A DNA stretch of 43,778 nucleotides from assembly GCA_903866915.1 (NCBI GenBank), contig CAIPPO010000033.1, forward strand, positions 1 to 43,778, given 5' to 3'. The stretch comes from an uncultured Mucilaginibacter sp. Its GTDB lineage: Bacteria; Bacteroidota; Bacteroidia; Sphingobacteriales; Sphingobacteriaceae. Below the pieces are notes generated by a model that saw only the letters and a list, made by a program, of their open reading frames with translations, was not told the DNA's origin and did no database searches. Shown piece after piece: positions 1 through 8,630 of this stretch. Every line of letters begins with the position of its first letter. Positions within the stretch are counted from its first letter, which is position 1. The translations under genes were made by a program, and so were the position numbers.

Positions 1-71
1 CATGGTCGATAGTCCATGGTCAATTGAAAATTTATAATTGAACGGTCGTTTAGCTTCAAGTTAATCTGCTT

Positions 72-89
72 TCCCGATAACTATCGGGA
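72..89. repeat. Short dispersed palindrome, TCCCGATA type
   Basis: The arms TCCCGATA and TATCGGGA are perfectly complementary around an AC centre. The same arms recur at 1495-1512, and decayed relatives lie near 5351 and 5401. A GCCTGCAGGC palindrome follows at about 100-109. It looks like a small repetitive intergenic element and lies directly upstream of the 45-aa DUF2256 gene. No T-tract follows, so it is not a clear terminator. Confidence 0.6.
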
Positions 90-124
90 CAAACGAACAA
101 GCCTGCAGGCGGGCATGTCAGCGT

Positions 125-262
125 ATGAAAAACGTAAAAAAGGAAAATTTGCCGGTTAAAATATGCGTGGTTTGCAACAGGCCCTTTAGCTGGCGCAAGA
201 AATGGGAAAAAGTTTGGGATGACGTTAAATATTGTAGTGATAGGTGTCGAAATAATAAATAG
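125..262 (+). CDS. DUF2256 family small zinc-finger-like protein
   Basis: This 45-aa ORF starts with ATG and ends with TAG. It reads as a short Lys-rich leader, then [20 protein letters not shown], then a YCSDRC segment. The spacing C-x2-C ... C-x3-C together with the [22 protein letters not shown] pattern matches the DUF2256 family, whose members are typically 40-60 aa and presumably bind one zinc ion. The function of the family is unknown; I recall members lying near cryptochrome/photolyase genes, but none is visible here. The gene is short enough to be missed by length-filtered gene callers. It stands alone, with repeat-like DNA on both sides. Confidence 0.85.
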   Translation: MKNVKKENLPVKICVVCNRPFSWRKKWEKVWDDVKYCSDRCRNNK

Positions 263-393
263 GGGAGCTAAATGCGGAAGACGGTAGTCTGAAGTCTACT
301 TGCATATTGGTCCGTAGTCAAAGGCTAGGGACAGCGGTCGCAATTGAAATGCCGCCCCAAACTTTCAAATTTTCAAATCACCTAATTTTCAAA
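263..393. repeat. Intergenic low-complexity repeat fragments
   Basis: This stretch holds an AGTCTGAAGTC 11-mer (about 290-300) that recurs exactly near 26884, and two copies of TTTTCAAATCAC (about 368-397), a simple-repeat type also seen near 1325-1350. No gene or promoter is apparent. Confidence 0.45.
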
Positions 394-795
394 TCACTCC
401 TTCACCGCCGTCACAAACGACCCATCCTCACCAGTAGTTTCAAAAATGATATCCTTGTCGGTTAGTTTAGAGACGATGAACGGGAATACCCGCGTTTGGC
501 CACCGGGCAAAATTTCTTTGTAAACAATACTGTCGCCAGCCAGGGTATAGGTTCCGTGCGATAAAATGCCGCCGCCCCACCAAAGTTGCAGGCTGTCTTT
601 GCTCACCAGCAGGTAGGGTTTTTCCGTTTTTAATTCATCGCTTTTAACGCTGTCGGGCGGATGGGCGTTGGGGCTTTCAACTTTAATATAGTTCCACTTT
701 CCGTAAAGTTGGGCAGGGCTCAGTTTTATTTTTTGTTTGCAGGAAGCAAAAAGCAGGAGGGTTGCGCAGGCAAATAATATCGTTCGGTATATCAT
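394..795 (-). CDS. Small lipoprotein, lipocalin-like, hypothetical
   Basis: This 133-aa protein has an SpII signal peptide: a hydrophobic stretch at residues 4-17, then a lipobox ending in FASC with the lipidated Cys at residue 19. The mature part contains GKWNYIKVE near residue 32 and alternating hydrophobic strands (YLLVSKDSLQLWW, GTYTLAGDSIVYKE). That arrangement resembles the lipocalin-like small lipoproteins common in Bacteroidota, in which a GxW motif opens the barrel. It is probably anchored in the periplasm or outer membrane. No ligand or partner can be named, and it shows no operon link with its neighbours. The fold assignment is an inference from strand pattern and the GxW motif only. 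Confidence 0.7.
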   Translation of the reverse strand: MIYRTILFACATLLLFASCKQKIKLSPAQLYGKWNYIKVESPNAHPPDSVKSDELKTEKPYLLVSKDSLQLWWGGGILSHGTYTLAGDSIVYKEILPGGQTRVFPFIVSKLTDKDIIFETTGEDGSFVTAVKE

Positions 796-979
796 ATCTA
801 ATTGAAACCTTAAAAATAGTTATTATCGTTTGTTTTTAATGCTCCAGGCATTTTACACTGTTCGAATGCTATTCAAGTTGATTACTTATTCCCTTTTTTG
901 GACACGGTTTTAGAACACGATTTTCAGGATTTTTTTTAGATAAACAGGATTTTTAAGCTAAGAGACTTGTGCGGAGTGA

Positions 980-1315
980 TTAAGCCTTATTCGGCTCACT
1001 GATATGCGGTCTTTCAACCTCCATCAATTCTTTTTCCTTCAGCTGCTCAGTCGTACTGCTGGCATAATTCAGTTTCCTGAACCGCCAAAGCGCAAAAGCC
1101 GGTTCCTGCATGCGGCCGATGAGTTTAAAGTATTTGGGGAAATTGTGCACTTCTTCCAACAATACACCCGGTACGATGCCATTATTATCCAGTATCTCAC
1201 GTATCGTATATTCCTTATCCTTCGTGATCCAGATCTCGAAATCGCGCCTTACCTCCTCCGCCTTTTCCGGGTCGATACGGGCATCTATGCATATTACTTT
1301 GTCGCCGGGAATCAT
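980..1315 (-). CDS. Conserved hypothetical protein, 111 aa
   Basis: I chose the ATG at 1315, giving MIPGDKVICIDARIDPEK. The frame stays open upstream to 1378, but that extension translates simple-repeat DNA (TTGAAAATTTGATAATTTG), so it is unlikely to be coding. The protein begins with a compact strand-rich segment (GDKVICIDAR, residues 4-13; DFEIWITKDKEYTIREI, about 26-42) and ends in a charged tail (LKEKELMEVERPHISEPNKA). It has no signal peptide or membrane segment, so it is probably cytosolic. I recognise no named domain. It resembles small Bacteroidota-specific proteins of unknown function and stands alone. Confidence 0.6.
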   Translation of the reverse strand: MIPGDKVICIDARIDPEKAEEVRRDFEIWITKDKEYTIREILDNNGIVPGVLLEEVHNFPKYFKLIGRMQEPAFALWRFRKLNYASSTTEQLKEKELMEVERPHISEPNKA

Positions 1316-1493
1316 AGGGAAATTGGTAAATTGAAAATTTGATAATTTGAAAATGGACTTAACGAGACGGCAATCCAACTATGAACCAATCACCAAGACA
1401 CATTTACGTTTTTTAACTAAATTAACATATTTTACAGCATGTCAATTGATCGTACAAAATTTAACACCTGTTTCTGTTAATCCAAACACAACA

Positions 1494-1513
1494 ATCCCGA
1501 TAGCTATCGGGAT
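1494..1513. repeat. 20-bp perfect palindrome downstream of mlaD
   Basis: ATCCCGATAG and CTATCGGGAT form a perfect 20-bp palindrome, 15 nt beyond the stop codon of the MCE-domain gene on the minus strand. It is the same element as at 72-89. The minus-strand sequence after it is only mildly T-rich, so it may act as a weak terminator for the lipid-transport operon or may simply be a dispersed repeat. Confidence 0.6.
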
Positions 1514-1528
1514 AACTATAATAAGTAG

Positions 1529-2524
1529 TTACTTCCCACCCGCATTCTTCAAACTATCCTCCTGCGCCTTAGCCTTCTTCTTAAAATAGCCTTTCAGCAG
1601 AAAGTTATGTTGAGCGGCTTCGAGGTCGTCATTAAGTTTGACGGAGCTTTTTTGCAGGTTGTTAAGCGAGGTGCGAACCTGTTCGGCACCTTTGGGGTCG
1701 TTCAGTAATACGCCGAGGGCGTTGTCTGTAGTAGTTAGTTTTTTGCTGGCTGTGTTCAGGTTATCAACCAGGGTGTTGGCATTGGTTGTCGCTTTTTGTA
1801 GCTGCCCCAATGCTGCACGTATTTTATTGAAAGTGGTGGTATCGGTAAGCAGGTTATCGGTCAGCCCGCCCTTGGTATTCATCTTTTTGGCAAACACATC
1901 AAGTTGCCCTGCCAGTTGCGCAGCGGTTTGGGTAGTAGTTTGCAGGTTGCGTATGGCATTCTTTAGATTCAGAGCCATGGTGCTGTCGGCCAGTAATGCA
2001 CCAACGGTACCTTTACCCTGCAGTATAGCGTGGCTTAGGTTCTTGAAGTCGCTCGTAATAGCCAGCAGGTTCTCGTTGTTTTTTTGAAAGGTCTTCATGA
2101 TATCATCCGTTGATAATTCCTTTTCAACAGATAGGGTATCGTCTTCCTTAATGATCGGCGCCTGTGCGTTGCCACCTTCAATCACAATGATCTTGTTTCC
2201 GATCAACCCATCAGACCCAATTTTTACCTGGGCATTATCATGAATAAATTGTTGAGCCTCCTGGTCGACAGTCAGTTTTACAAATACCTGGGCAATACCA
2301 ACAAAGCGCATTTTAGTGATGGTGCCCACCTTAACCCCCGAAAACCAAACGCCATTGCCTGGCTTCAAGCCATTTACATCGTTAAAAACAGCATTGATGT
2401 GCACGGTTTTTGCAAAGGTTTTTTGCGATCCTCCGAGCGTAAAAACGCCGAGTACAAATACCACGAGGCCGAGGGATAAAAATATGCCGGTGATTACTGC
2501 TTTCCTGTTATCTGGTCTATCCAT
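1529..2524 (-). CDS. mlaD: MCE/MlaD family lipid-binding protein
   Basis: This 331-aa protein has one N-terminal membrane anchor (about residues 10-30, AVITGIFLSLGLVVFVLGVF) and then an MCE domain (about 38-120). The domain shows the pattern TVHINAVFNDVNGLKPGNGVWFSGVKVGTI, typical of MlaD, which forms a periplasmic ring that passes phospholipids between membrane transporters. A long helical C-terminal region follows (about 150-310, rich in LKNAIRNLQ/LNNLQKSS-like stretches). It is much longer than in E. coli MlaD (about 180 aa) and is a common layout in Bacteroidota. It ends in a Lys/Ala-rich tail. The gene lies 31 nt after the ATPase and is the last of the three-gene operon. Confidence 0.88.
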   Translation of the reverse strand: MDRPDNRKAVITGIFLSLGLVVFVLGVFTLGGSQKTFAKTVHINAVFNDVNGLKPGNGVWFSGVKVGTITKMRFVGIAQVFVKLTVDQEAQQFIHDNAQVKIGSDGLIGNKIIVIEGGNAQAPIIKEDDTLSVEKELSTDDIMKTFQKNNENLLAITSDFKNLSHAILQGKGTVGALLADSTMALNLKNAIRNLQTTTQTAAQLAGQLDVFAKKMNTKGGLTDNLLTDTTTFNKIRAALGQLQKATTNANTLVDNLNTASKKLTTTDNALGVLLNDPKGAEQVRTSLNNLQKSSVKLNDDLEAAQHNFLLKGYFKKKAKAQEDSLKNAGGK

Positions 2525-2555
2525 GTTAAAATGGTATGTATGCTTGGGTGTTTTA

Positions 2556-3329
2556 TTATTCTACAAAATTATATTCAAAAAACGGTTTTACACGCTTATC
2601 GTCGGTGTCAAACACTTCGTTGAAAGTGCCCACATGCTCAAATTTCCCATCGAGCAACATGGCAATACGATCGCCCGTGCTTTTGGCACAGGTAAGGTCG
2701 TGGGTAATAATGATCGACGAGGTATTGAAGCGTTGCTGTACTTCGTTGATCAGGTCATTTATTTCGATGCAGGTAATGGGGTCTAGTCCGGCAGTCGGTT
2801 CGTCATACAGCATGATCTCGGGGTTTAGTATCAACGTGCGTGCAATACCTACGCGCTTCCGTTGCCCGCCCGAGAGTTCAACTGGCATTTGGTTAATAGT
2901 GTGCAGCAAACCAACAGCATCTAAAACCGATTCTGTTGCTGTATCGATTTCTTTTCGCGTCATCCCTTTTCGGTTCCGCACCAGCGGGAACTCAAGATTT
3001 TGACGCACGGTCATACTATCATATAGCGCACTGGCCTGAAAAGAGAAGCCGATTCTAATCCTTAATTCCTGCAAATCCTTCTCGCGGATGGTATTCATAT
3101 CATGACCGAGCACGCTTACGTCGCCGCTATCGGCACGCAGCATTCCCGAGATGATCTTGATCAGTACTGATTTGCCCGTGCCGGAGCGTCCCAGCACCAC
3201 CAGGTTTTCGCCCTGATACAAGTCAAGATCGATACCCTGCAGCACCTTCATATCTCCGAACGATTTATACAGATCGCGGATGGTGATCACGGGGTTATTA
3301 TAATCGATTTTTGCCTTTACCTTTTCCAT
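2556..3329 (-). CDS. mlaF: MlaF-type ABC transporter ATP-binding protein
   Basis: This 257-aa ABC ATPase has Walker A GRSGTGKS (residues 47-54), signature LSGGQRKRVGIARTL, Walker B IMLYDEPTAGLD and a switch His in IIITHDL. The GRSGTGKS loop and the LSGGQRKRVG signature are characteristic of the Mla/Ttg2A/Mkl group, which powers phospholipid or hydrophobic-compound transport through an MlaE permease. Its start codon overlaps the permease stop codon by one base (TAATG), indicating translational coupling. It lacks the extra C-terminal domain of sugar importers. The direction of lipid transport cannot be read from the sequence. Confidence 0.92.
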   Translation of the reverse strand: MEKVKAKIDYNNPVITIRDLYKSFGDMKVLQGIDLDLYQGENLVVLGRSGTGKSVLIKIISGMLRADSGDVSVLGHDMNTIREKDLQELRIRIGFSFQASALYDSMTVRQNLEFPLVRNRKGMTRKEIDTATESVLDAVGLLHTINQMPVELSGGQRKRVGIARTLILNPEIMLYDEPTAGLDPITCIEINDLINEVQQRFNTSSIIITHDLTCAKSTGDRIAMLLDGKFEHVGTFNEVFDTDDKRVKPFFEYNFVE

Positions 3330-4138
3330 TACCTGAACCAGCCCGTTAATTGTACGATGATCATTTCTTCAATAAACACCAGGAACATTGCCGTAACTAC
3401 CGCACCATTAGCTGCCTTACCTACGCCTTCTGTTCCTTTATTCGAATAATAACCCTGATAGCATCCTACGATACCAATGGTAAAACCAAAAACGATCGAC
3501 TTGATGAGCGATGATTCAAAATCAAGGAAGGTGATCGGCTCAAAAACGGCTTCCATATAAGCCCGGTAGCTGGTTCCTTCGTTGCCTGATACATTCAGGT
3601 AACCCCCTAACAAAGCTATAAATGCAGTATAGGTAGCCAATATTGGTATCACAATTGTGGTAGCAAGCACGCGGGTACAAACCAGGTATTTAAAAGGCTT
3701 GGTACCTGAAACTTCCATAGCATCAATCTGTTCGGTAACGCGCATTGAGCCTAGTTCGGCACCAATACTTGATCCTACTTTTCCAGAGGCGATGAGCGCA
3801 GTTACCAACGGAGCCAATGCGCGCAAAATAGCGATAGATACCAGTGAAGGTAGCCAGGATGTGGCGCCGAAATTGGCTAATGATGGTCGGGATTGTTTTG
3901 TAAAAATAAAACCTACGATAAAGCCTGTAAGCGTTATCAGCGTAAAGGAGCGCACACCAGTTTCATAACACTGACGCATTACTTCCTTAAATTCGTAAGG
4001 CGGCATAAACGCTTCTTTAAAAAAACGGTAGATAAACGAGTTTATCTTAGCCATTTCGGCAAAGAAATTAGCAAGCCGCCTGAGGAAAGGAGAGCGGTTT
4101 TTTTTAAGTGGTGCAACTGTGCTTTCTGTGGTATCCAT
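3329..4138 (-). CDS. mlaE: MlaE-type ABC transporter permease
   Basis: I chose the ATG at 4138 (MDTTESTVAPL, 269 aa). A GTG at 4159 would add seven residues. The protein has an N-terminal amphipathic region followed by about five or six hydrophobic segments. It carries the MlaE family motif GSSIGAELGSMRVTEQIDAMEVSG, in which the EQxxAxxxxG element is diagnostic. It should be the inner-membrane subunit of the lipid transporter with the downstream ATPase and MCE protein. The stop codon shares a base with the ATPase start. No clear Bacteroidota promoter was found upstream. Confidence 0.92.
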   Translation of the reverse strand: MDTTESTVAPLKKNRSPFLRRLANFFAEMAKINSFIYRFFKEAFMPPYEFKEVMRQCYETGVRSFTLITLTGFIVGFIFTKQSRPSLANFGATSWLPSLVSIAILRALAPLVTALIASGKVGSSIGAELGSMRVTEQIDAMEVSGTKPFKYLVCTRVLATTIVIPILATYTAFIALLGGYLNVSGNEGTSYRAYMEAVFEPITFLDFESSLIKSIVFGFTIGIVGCYQGYYSNKGTEGVGKAANGAVVTAMFLVFIEEMIIVQLTGWFR

Positions 4139-4462
4139 TAGCGGGCGTAAAGGTATCACTTATCAGCGTATCCTATATCAAATGAATATAAATTCTTAGC
4201 AAGTTAATCTGAAAATTGATAAATAGTTAACAACAATCGCCCGGAAACGTTTTAAACTATTTTAAAAGATAATAGCCGGACACCGGTGGTTTAATGAATT
4301 TTTGGGAAAATAAAGATTTCCTCATTCGGTGCTGTTTATCGCGATAATAATACGCCGCATAAACTGGTCAAATCGTTAAGTATCGGCGTTTTGCAGTAAA
4401 TTATCTTTTTTGTGTTAAATTCGTACCATATCCTTCTTCAACTTTGAACTTCAATTTTTTGA
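4139..4462. promoter_or_regulatory. Divergent intergenic region, mla operon / araC-type gene
   Basis: This 324-bp stretch separates the minus-strand lipid operon from the plus-strand AraC regulator, so both promoters should lie here. The only promoter-like pair seen is on the plus strand: TTTG at 4390-4393 and TAAATTCG at 4416-4423, 22 nt apart, one mismatch from TANNTTTG. A 12-bp palindrome TTATCGCGATAA (4336-4347) and an AAACGTTT palindrome (about 4246-4253) could be operators. No gene is visible. Confidence 0.35.
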
Positions 4463-5341
4463 ATGATGAATAACAATATGATGCGTGAAATTACGCCGCT
4501 CACCCCAAGTGATTGTTTTACAATCTTTTCAAGGGTAAAGCAGAAATTTGATTTTCCGCTTCATTACCATGAAGAATTCGAGTTGAACCTGATTCTGAAT
4601 GCGAAAGGGGCAAAAAGAGTTGTAGGAGGGCATATTGAAGTTATTGATGAAGTTGAATTGGTTTTAGTAGGGCCCAACCTGTATCACGCCTGGTTTACTC
4701 ATCAATGTACAGGTGGTAATATCACTGAGGTCACTATTCAATTTCATAAAGATCTTTTTGACGAGAAATTTTTGAAGCGTAACCAGCTGAGCTTTATCAA
4801 AAATATGCTGGAGCGTTCGCAACGGGGTATTTTATTTTCGCAGGATGCGATACTGGCGCTGAAAGACCGACTGCTCGCTTTAGATAAAAAAACGGGCTTC
4901 GACTCGGTTTTGGAATTGCTTTCCATCTTGCATGATCTTTCCATTTCGCGCAATATGCGGGCACTTTCCGATCTGTCATTCACTAATGAAAAATTGAATT
5001 ACAATAGCCGGCGGATAGAAAAGGTATTTGAATTTATGAACAATAATTACAACAAACAAGTGACACTGGCCGAAGTATCGCGTATAGCCAATATGCCCGA
5101 AGCTTCATTCAGCCGCTTTATCAAAAAGCGCACCGGCAAAACCTTTATCGATAGTTTGAACGAGATCCGCCTGGGGCATGCGTCCCGGATGCTGATCGAT
5201 ACGACCAATACTATTGCCGAAATAGCCTATAAATGCGGGTTTAACAATATATCCAACTTCAATCGGATATTTAAGCGGAAAAAATTCTGCATCCCCAAAG
5301 AGTTCAGGGAGACTTATACCGGGAACAGGGTGTTTATTTAG
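4463..5341 (+). CDS. AraC family transcriptional regulator
   Basis: This 292-aa protein has an N-terminal cupin-like sensing domain (LHYHEEFELNLI, about residues 33-44, plus GPNLYHAW). Its C-terminal AraC DNA-binding region has two helix-turn-helix units: VTLAEVSRIANMPEASFSRF at about 200-220 and NTIAEIAYKCGFNNISNFNR at about 250-270. The start offers several ATGs in a row (4463, 4466, 4478, 4481); the first was kept. Genes of this type with a YHEEFELN N-terminus usually sit next to sugar-utilisation operons. Here the regulator precedes the symporter/phosphorylase genes and is the likely activator responding to a mannoside. That role is inferred from position. Confidence 0.9.
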   Translation: MMNNNMMREITPLTPSDCFTIFSRVKQKFDFPLHYHEEFELNLILNAKGAKRVVGGHIEVIDEVELVLVGPNLYHAWFTHQCTGGNITEVTIQFHKDLFDEKFLKRNQLSFIKNMLERSQRGILFSQDAILALKDRLLALDKKTGFDSVLELLSILHDLSISRNMRALSDLSFTNEKLNYNSRRIEKVFEFMNNNYNKQVTLAEVSRIANMPEASFSRFIKKRTGKTFIDSLNEIRLGHASRMLIDTTNTIAEIAYKCGFNNISNFNRIFKRKKFCIPKEFRETYTGNRVFI

Positions 5342-5530
5342 GGGTTGGTTGTCCCGATGGTTAGGGGGAGAGTTGATTCAGTTGATTCAGTTGATCAGTT
5401 GTCGCGATAGCTGGGTGGTTTGGTTAAGCTATTCTGGCATCCGATACAATCAAACGTTAAAAAAGTATTAGTTGGGTGTTATTTAACTACCTACTTTAGT
5501 CAATACCAGTTATTCGCAAAAAATCCTGAA
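5342..5530. repeat. Intergenic tandem 9-bp repeat
   Basis: AGTTGATTC occurs twice in tandem, followed by the degraded units AGTTGATC and AGTTG, between about 5371 and 5400. It is flanked by decayed fragments of the TCCCGATA palindrome (about 5351 and 5401). The region lies between the regulator and the symporter, where the mannoside-operon promoter and operator would be expected. No consensus promoter was recognised. Confidence 0.45.
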
Positions 5531-7363
5531 ATGAAGTTGTCTGTTTTTGATATTGCCATTATCCTGCTTTACCTGTCGAGCACTATTTTTATTGGCATCT
5601 GGTATCGGAAAAAGGCAAGTCAGAATAAAGATAGTTATATGCTGGGCGGTAAATCGCTGCCATGGTATAAACTGGGCCTGAGCGACGCTTCTGACATGTT
5701 CGATATCAGCGGCACCATGTGGATGGTAAGCCTTTGCTTTGTTTACGGCATGAAAAGTATCTGGATACCCTGGCTATGGCCCGTATTTAACCAGGTATTT
5801 TTGATGATGTACCTTTCGCGCTGGCTGCGTCGCTCCAATGCAACTACGGGCGCCGAATGGCTGCAAACCCGCTTTGGAAAAACAGGCCCGGGTGTTTGGG
5901 TTTCACATCAGGTGGTCATCGTATTCGCTTTGCTAAGCTGCCTCGGTTTTATGGCCTATGGGTTTATAGGGCTGGGGAAGTTCATCGAGATATTTGTGCC
6001 GTGGGATAATATCAAAGATTATATACCATTCTACGTTGCACCCCAATATGTGCCCCACGTGTATGGCGTAATATTCACGTTGTTCGCTATGTTTTACTCC
6101 ATTTTGGGTGGCATGCACAGTATTGTCACCGGCGATATGATCAAATACGGGATAATGACCGTTGCCTGTATCTGGATCGGATTTATTGCTGCCGGGCAGT
6201 TAAGTGGACATCATTTAAATGTTCCCAATGGCTGGTACAGTCCCTTCTTCGGCTCAAGGCTAGGGCTCGACTGGTCGAAAATTATCAAAGAAGTTAATTC
6301 AAAAATTCAGAGCGATGGGTATTCCCTGTTCGGTCTGTTTTTTATGATGATGACCTTCAAGGGCTTTTTTGCGGCATTAGCCGGACCGGCTCCAAATTAT
6401 GACATGCAGAAGATCCTGTCGACCCGCTCTCCTGAAGAAGCAAGTAAAATGAGCGGCTTTGTAAATATCATCCTGTTGCCTATCCGGTACACGCTGATTG
6501 TTAGCCTTACCGTACTCGGTCTGTTATATTACCACCAAATGAATTTAAAGGATGCAACCGGCTCCATTGATTTTGAACGGATATTGCCGGCAGTGATCAA
6601 TAATTTCCTGCCTGTTGGTTTGGTGGGCTTGTTGCTTGCGGGCTTACTCGGAGCTTTTATGAGCACCTTCAGTGGTACGATGAACGCGGCGCAGGCTTAT
6701 ATCGTCAATGATATCTATATCAAATACGTCAACCCAAAAGCTTCCACCAAAAAGATCATTTATATGAATTACCTGGTGGGTATCGCTGTGGTAGCGACAG
6801 GGGTTATGCTGGGCTTTTTTGTTAAGAACATCAATGGTACATTACAGTGGATAGTATCAGCACTCTATGGAGGGTACATAGCGGCAAATGTTTTAAAATG
6901 GCATTGGTGGAGGTTTAATGCAATGGGTTTTTTCTGGGGTATGGCGGCGGGAATTGTTACCGCAATGGTTTTCTCGTTATTAATTGACAATGCCGATTTG
7001 TTATACTGGTTCCCGCTATTGTTTGCTTTATCATTGGCTGGTTCAGTTTTAGGTTCTTACGTTTCGCCTCCAACCGACCTGCCCGTGTTAAAATTGTTCT
7101 ACAGCAATGTTCGTCCCTGGGGTTTTTGGGGTCCTGTTAAACAAGCAGTACTGGCCGATGATCCATCGTTCCAGGTTAACAAAAACTTTAAACTTAATAT
7201 GTTCAACGTAGTAGTGGGTACTATAGCCCAATGCTGCCTTACCATATTACCCATGTACCTGGTGTTGTGGCAAAAATTGCCTTTAATGTATACTATTGGC
7301 ATTTTAGCAGTGACCGTGATCATTCTGAAGAAAACCTGGTGGAATAAACTAAAAGATTATTGA
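5531..7363 (+). CDS. Sodium:solute symporter (SSS family), probable disaccharide importer
   Basis: This 610-aa protein has 13-14 predicted membrane segments. I chose the ATG at 5531 (MKLSVFDIAIILLYLSSTIFIG), where the first membrane helix begins. The frame extends to a TTG at 5420, but the extra residues look non-membrane and overlap repeat DNA. Family features include the GGKSLPWYKLGLSDASDMFDISGTMW loop near the first helices and a GLLLAGLLGAFMSTFSGTMNAAQAYIVNDIY segment matching the SSS Na+-site helix. It is followed after 55 nt by the mannosylglucose phosphorylase. In Bacteroides fragilis a comparable transporter gene lies beside the phosphorylase and epimerase, so the cargo is probably mannobiose or mannosylglucose. 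Substrate is inferred from context. Confidence 0.85.
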   Translation: MKLSVFDIAIILLYLSSTIFIGIWYRKKASQNKDSYMLGGKSLPWYKLGLSDASDMFDISGTMWMVSLCFVYGMKSIWIPWLWPVFNQVFLMMYLSRWLRRSNATTGAEWLQTRFGKTGPGVWVSHQVVIVFALLSCLGFMAYGFIGLGKFIEIFVPWDNIKDYIPFYVAPQYVPHVYGVIFTLFAMFYSILGGMHSIVTGDMIKYGIMTVACIWIGFIAAGQLSGHHLNVPNGWYSPFFGSRLGLDWSKIIKEVNSKIQSDGYSLFGLFFMMMTFKGFFAALAGPAPNYDMQKILSTRSPEEASKMSGFVNIILLPIRYTLIVSLTVLGLLYYHQMNLKDATGSIDFERILPAVINNFLPVGLVGLLLAGLLGAFMSTFSGTMNAAQAYIVNDIYIKYVNPKASTKKIIYMNYLVGIAVVATGVMLGFFVKNINGTLQWIVSALYGGYIAANVLKWHWWRFNAMGFFWGMAAGIVTAMVFSLLIDNADLLYWFPLLFALSLAGSVLGSYVSPPTDLPVLKLFYSNVRPWGFWGPVKQAVLADDPSFQVNKNFKLNMFNVVVGTIAQCCLTILPMYLVLWQKLPLMYTIGILAVTVIILKKTWWNKLKDY

Positions 7364-7367
7364 GCAA

Positions 7368-7395
7368 GCTGCCAGCCAGACAGGAAACTGGCGGC
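7368..7395. repeat. GC-rich hairpin between symporter and phosphorylase genes
   Basis: GCTGCCAG (7368-7375) pairs with CTGGCGGC (7388-7395) with one G-U pair and a 12-nt loop. It is not followed by a T-tract, so read-through is expected. It may be an intra-operon RNA-processing or stability element, or a member of the CCTGCC/GGCAGG repeat family. Confidence 0.4.
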
Positions 7396-7418
7396 AAAAA
7401 GATATTAAGTAATATACG

Positions 7419-8624
7419 ATGACTGAATTCGACCAAAGACTAAACCTATTAAACGAAAGCTATCGCCAACTGGTAAATAAGCCGAATAAAAAACTGGAGC
7501 CGGGCAACGGCATTTTCGACCGATATCAAAACCCTGTGCTCACAGCAGCACATGCACCCGTTTTCTGGCGATTTGACCTGAATCCTCAAACCAATCCTTA
7601 TTTGCAGGAACGCTTTGGTATCAATGCCGCTTTTAATGCAGGTGCCATCAAATGGCAGGGCAAATACCTGCAGGTAGCCCGCGTGGAAGGCTGGGACCGC
7701 AAATCGTTTTTTGCCGTGGCTGAGAGCCCGAATGGTATCGATAATTTCACCTTTTGGGACTACCCTATAGATATGCCAGAAACAGCCGAACCGGATACCA
7801 ATGTGTATGATATGCGCCTCACCGCGCATGAAGATGGTTGGATCTACGGCTTGTTCTGCACCGAGCGCCGCGACCCGGATGCTCCGGCCCACGATCAGTC
7901 GGCTGCTATCGCGGCATGCGGCATTGCCCGAACCAAAGACCTGACAAAATGGGAACGTCTGCCCGATTTGAAGACCAATTCGCCACAACAAAGGAATGTG
8001 GTCCTGCATCCTGAGTTTGTGAATAGTAAATATGCCCTGTATACCCGTCCGCAGGATGGCTTTATCAGCGCAGGTACAGGAGGTGGTATCGGCTTTGGGC
8101 TGGCCGATTCGATGGAAAACGCTTATGTAGCGGAAGAAGCAATCATCGATAATAAAATTTACCATACGGTTTATGAAGCTAAAAACGGGCAGGGCCCGGC
8201 TCCAATTCGTACCAAAAAAGGTTGGTTGCACCTGGCGCATGGCGTTAGAAATACAGCTGCGGGTTTGCGTTATGTGCTTTATCTGTTTTTGACTGATTTG
8301 AACAATCTGACCAAAGTGCTGTATAAGCCCGCTGGCTATTTTTTGGCACCTGAAGGGGAGGAGCGCTTCGGTGATGTATCAAACGTTGTATTTTCCAATG
8401 GGTGGATTGCTGATGATGATGGCACAGTTTATATCTATTATGCCTCCTCGGATACCCGGATGCATGTCGCAACAAGCACTATTGACAGGCTCCTTGACTA
8501 CGTGATCAATACACCTGAAGATGGTTTCCGTTCGGCGCTGTCGGTAAAAAGACTATCAGATGTGATTAGAAAAAACAAAGAGTTTTTAAAGGCGGATCAT
8601 CAGGATGCTATTCAGCCAAGTTGA
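7419..8624 (+). CDS. GH130 4-O-beta-D-mannosyl-D-glucose phosphorylase
   Basis: This 401-aa cytosolic enzyme has no signal peptide. It has the five-bladed beta-propeller pattern of GH130 subfamily 1 phosphorylases. The N-terminal helix ([16 protein letters not shown]) precedes the conserved [23 protein letters not shown] segment. The motif [13 protein letters not shown] places an Asp at residue 131, the number I recall for the catalytic acid of the B. fragilis enzyme. The reaction is mannosyl-beta-1,4-glucose + phosphate to mannose-1-phosphate + glucose. The 2-epimerase gene starts 6 nt downstream. Together the pair converts mannobiose to mannosylglucose and then splits it, saving one ATP per mannose. 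Confidence 0.92.
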   Translation: MTEFDQRLNLLNESYRQLVNKPNKKLEPGNGIFDRYQNPVLTAAHAPVFWRFDLNPQTNPYLQERFGINAAFNAGAIKWQGKYLQVARVEGWDRKSFFAVAESPNGIDNFTFWDYPIDMPETAEPDTNVYDMRLTAHEDGWIYGLFCTERRDPDAPAHDQSAAIAACGIARTKDLTKWERLPDLKTNSPQQRNVVLHPEFVNSKYALYTRPQDGFISAGTGGGIGFGLADSMENAYVAEEAIIDNKIYHTVYEAKNGQGPAPIRTKKGWLHLAHGVRNTAAGLRYVLYLFLTDLNNLTKVLYKPAGYFLAPEGEERFGDVSNVVFSNGWIADDDGTVYIYYASSDTRMHVATSTIDRLLDYVINTPEDGFRSALSVKRLSDVIRKNKEFLKADHQDAIQPS

Positions 8625-8630
8625 GGTATA

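Noticed and set aside
1004-1342. Plus-strand 112-aa open frame
   Set aside because: It is antisense to the 111-aa minus-strand gene, lacks family features, and its residue pattern mirrors the other strand.
5420-5530. N-terminal extension of the symporter from a TTG codon
   Set aside because: The added residues are not membrane-like, overlap repeat DNA, and the ATG at 5531 sits exactly at the first helix of the family.
7449-8240. 263-aa minus-strand open frame
   Set aside because: It lies wholly antisense to the GH130 gene, whose protein is clearly recognisable; it is a codon-bias shadow.
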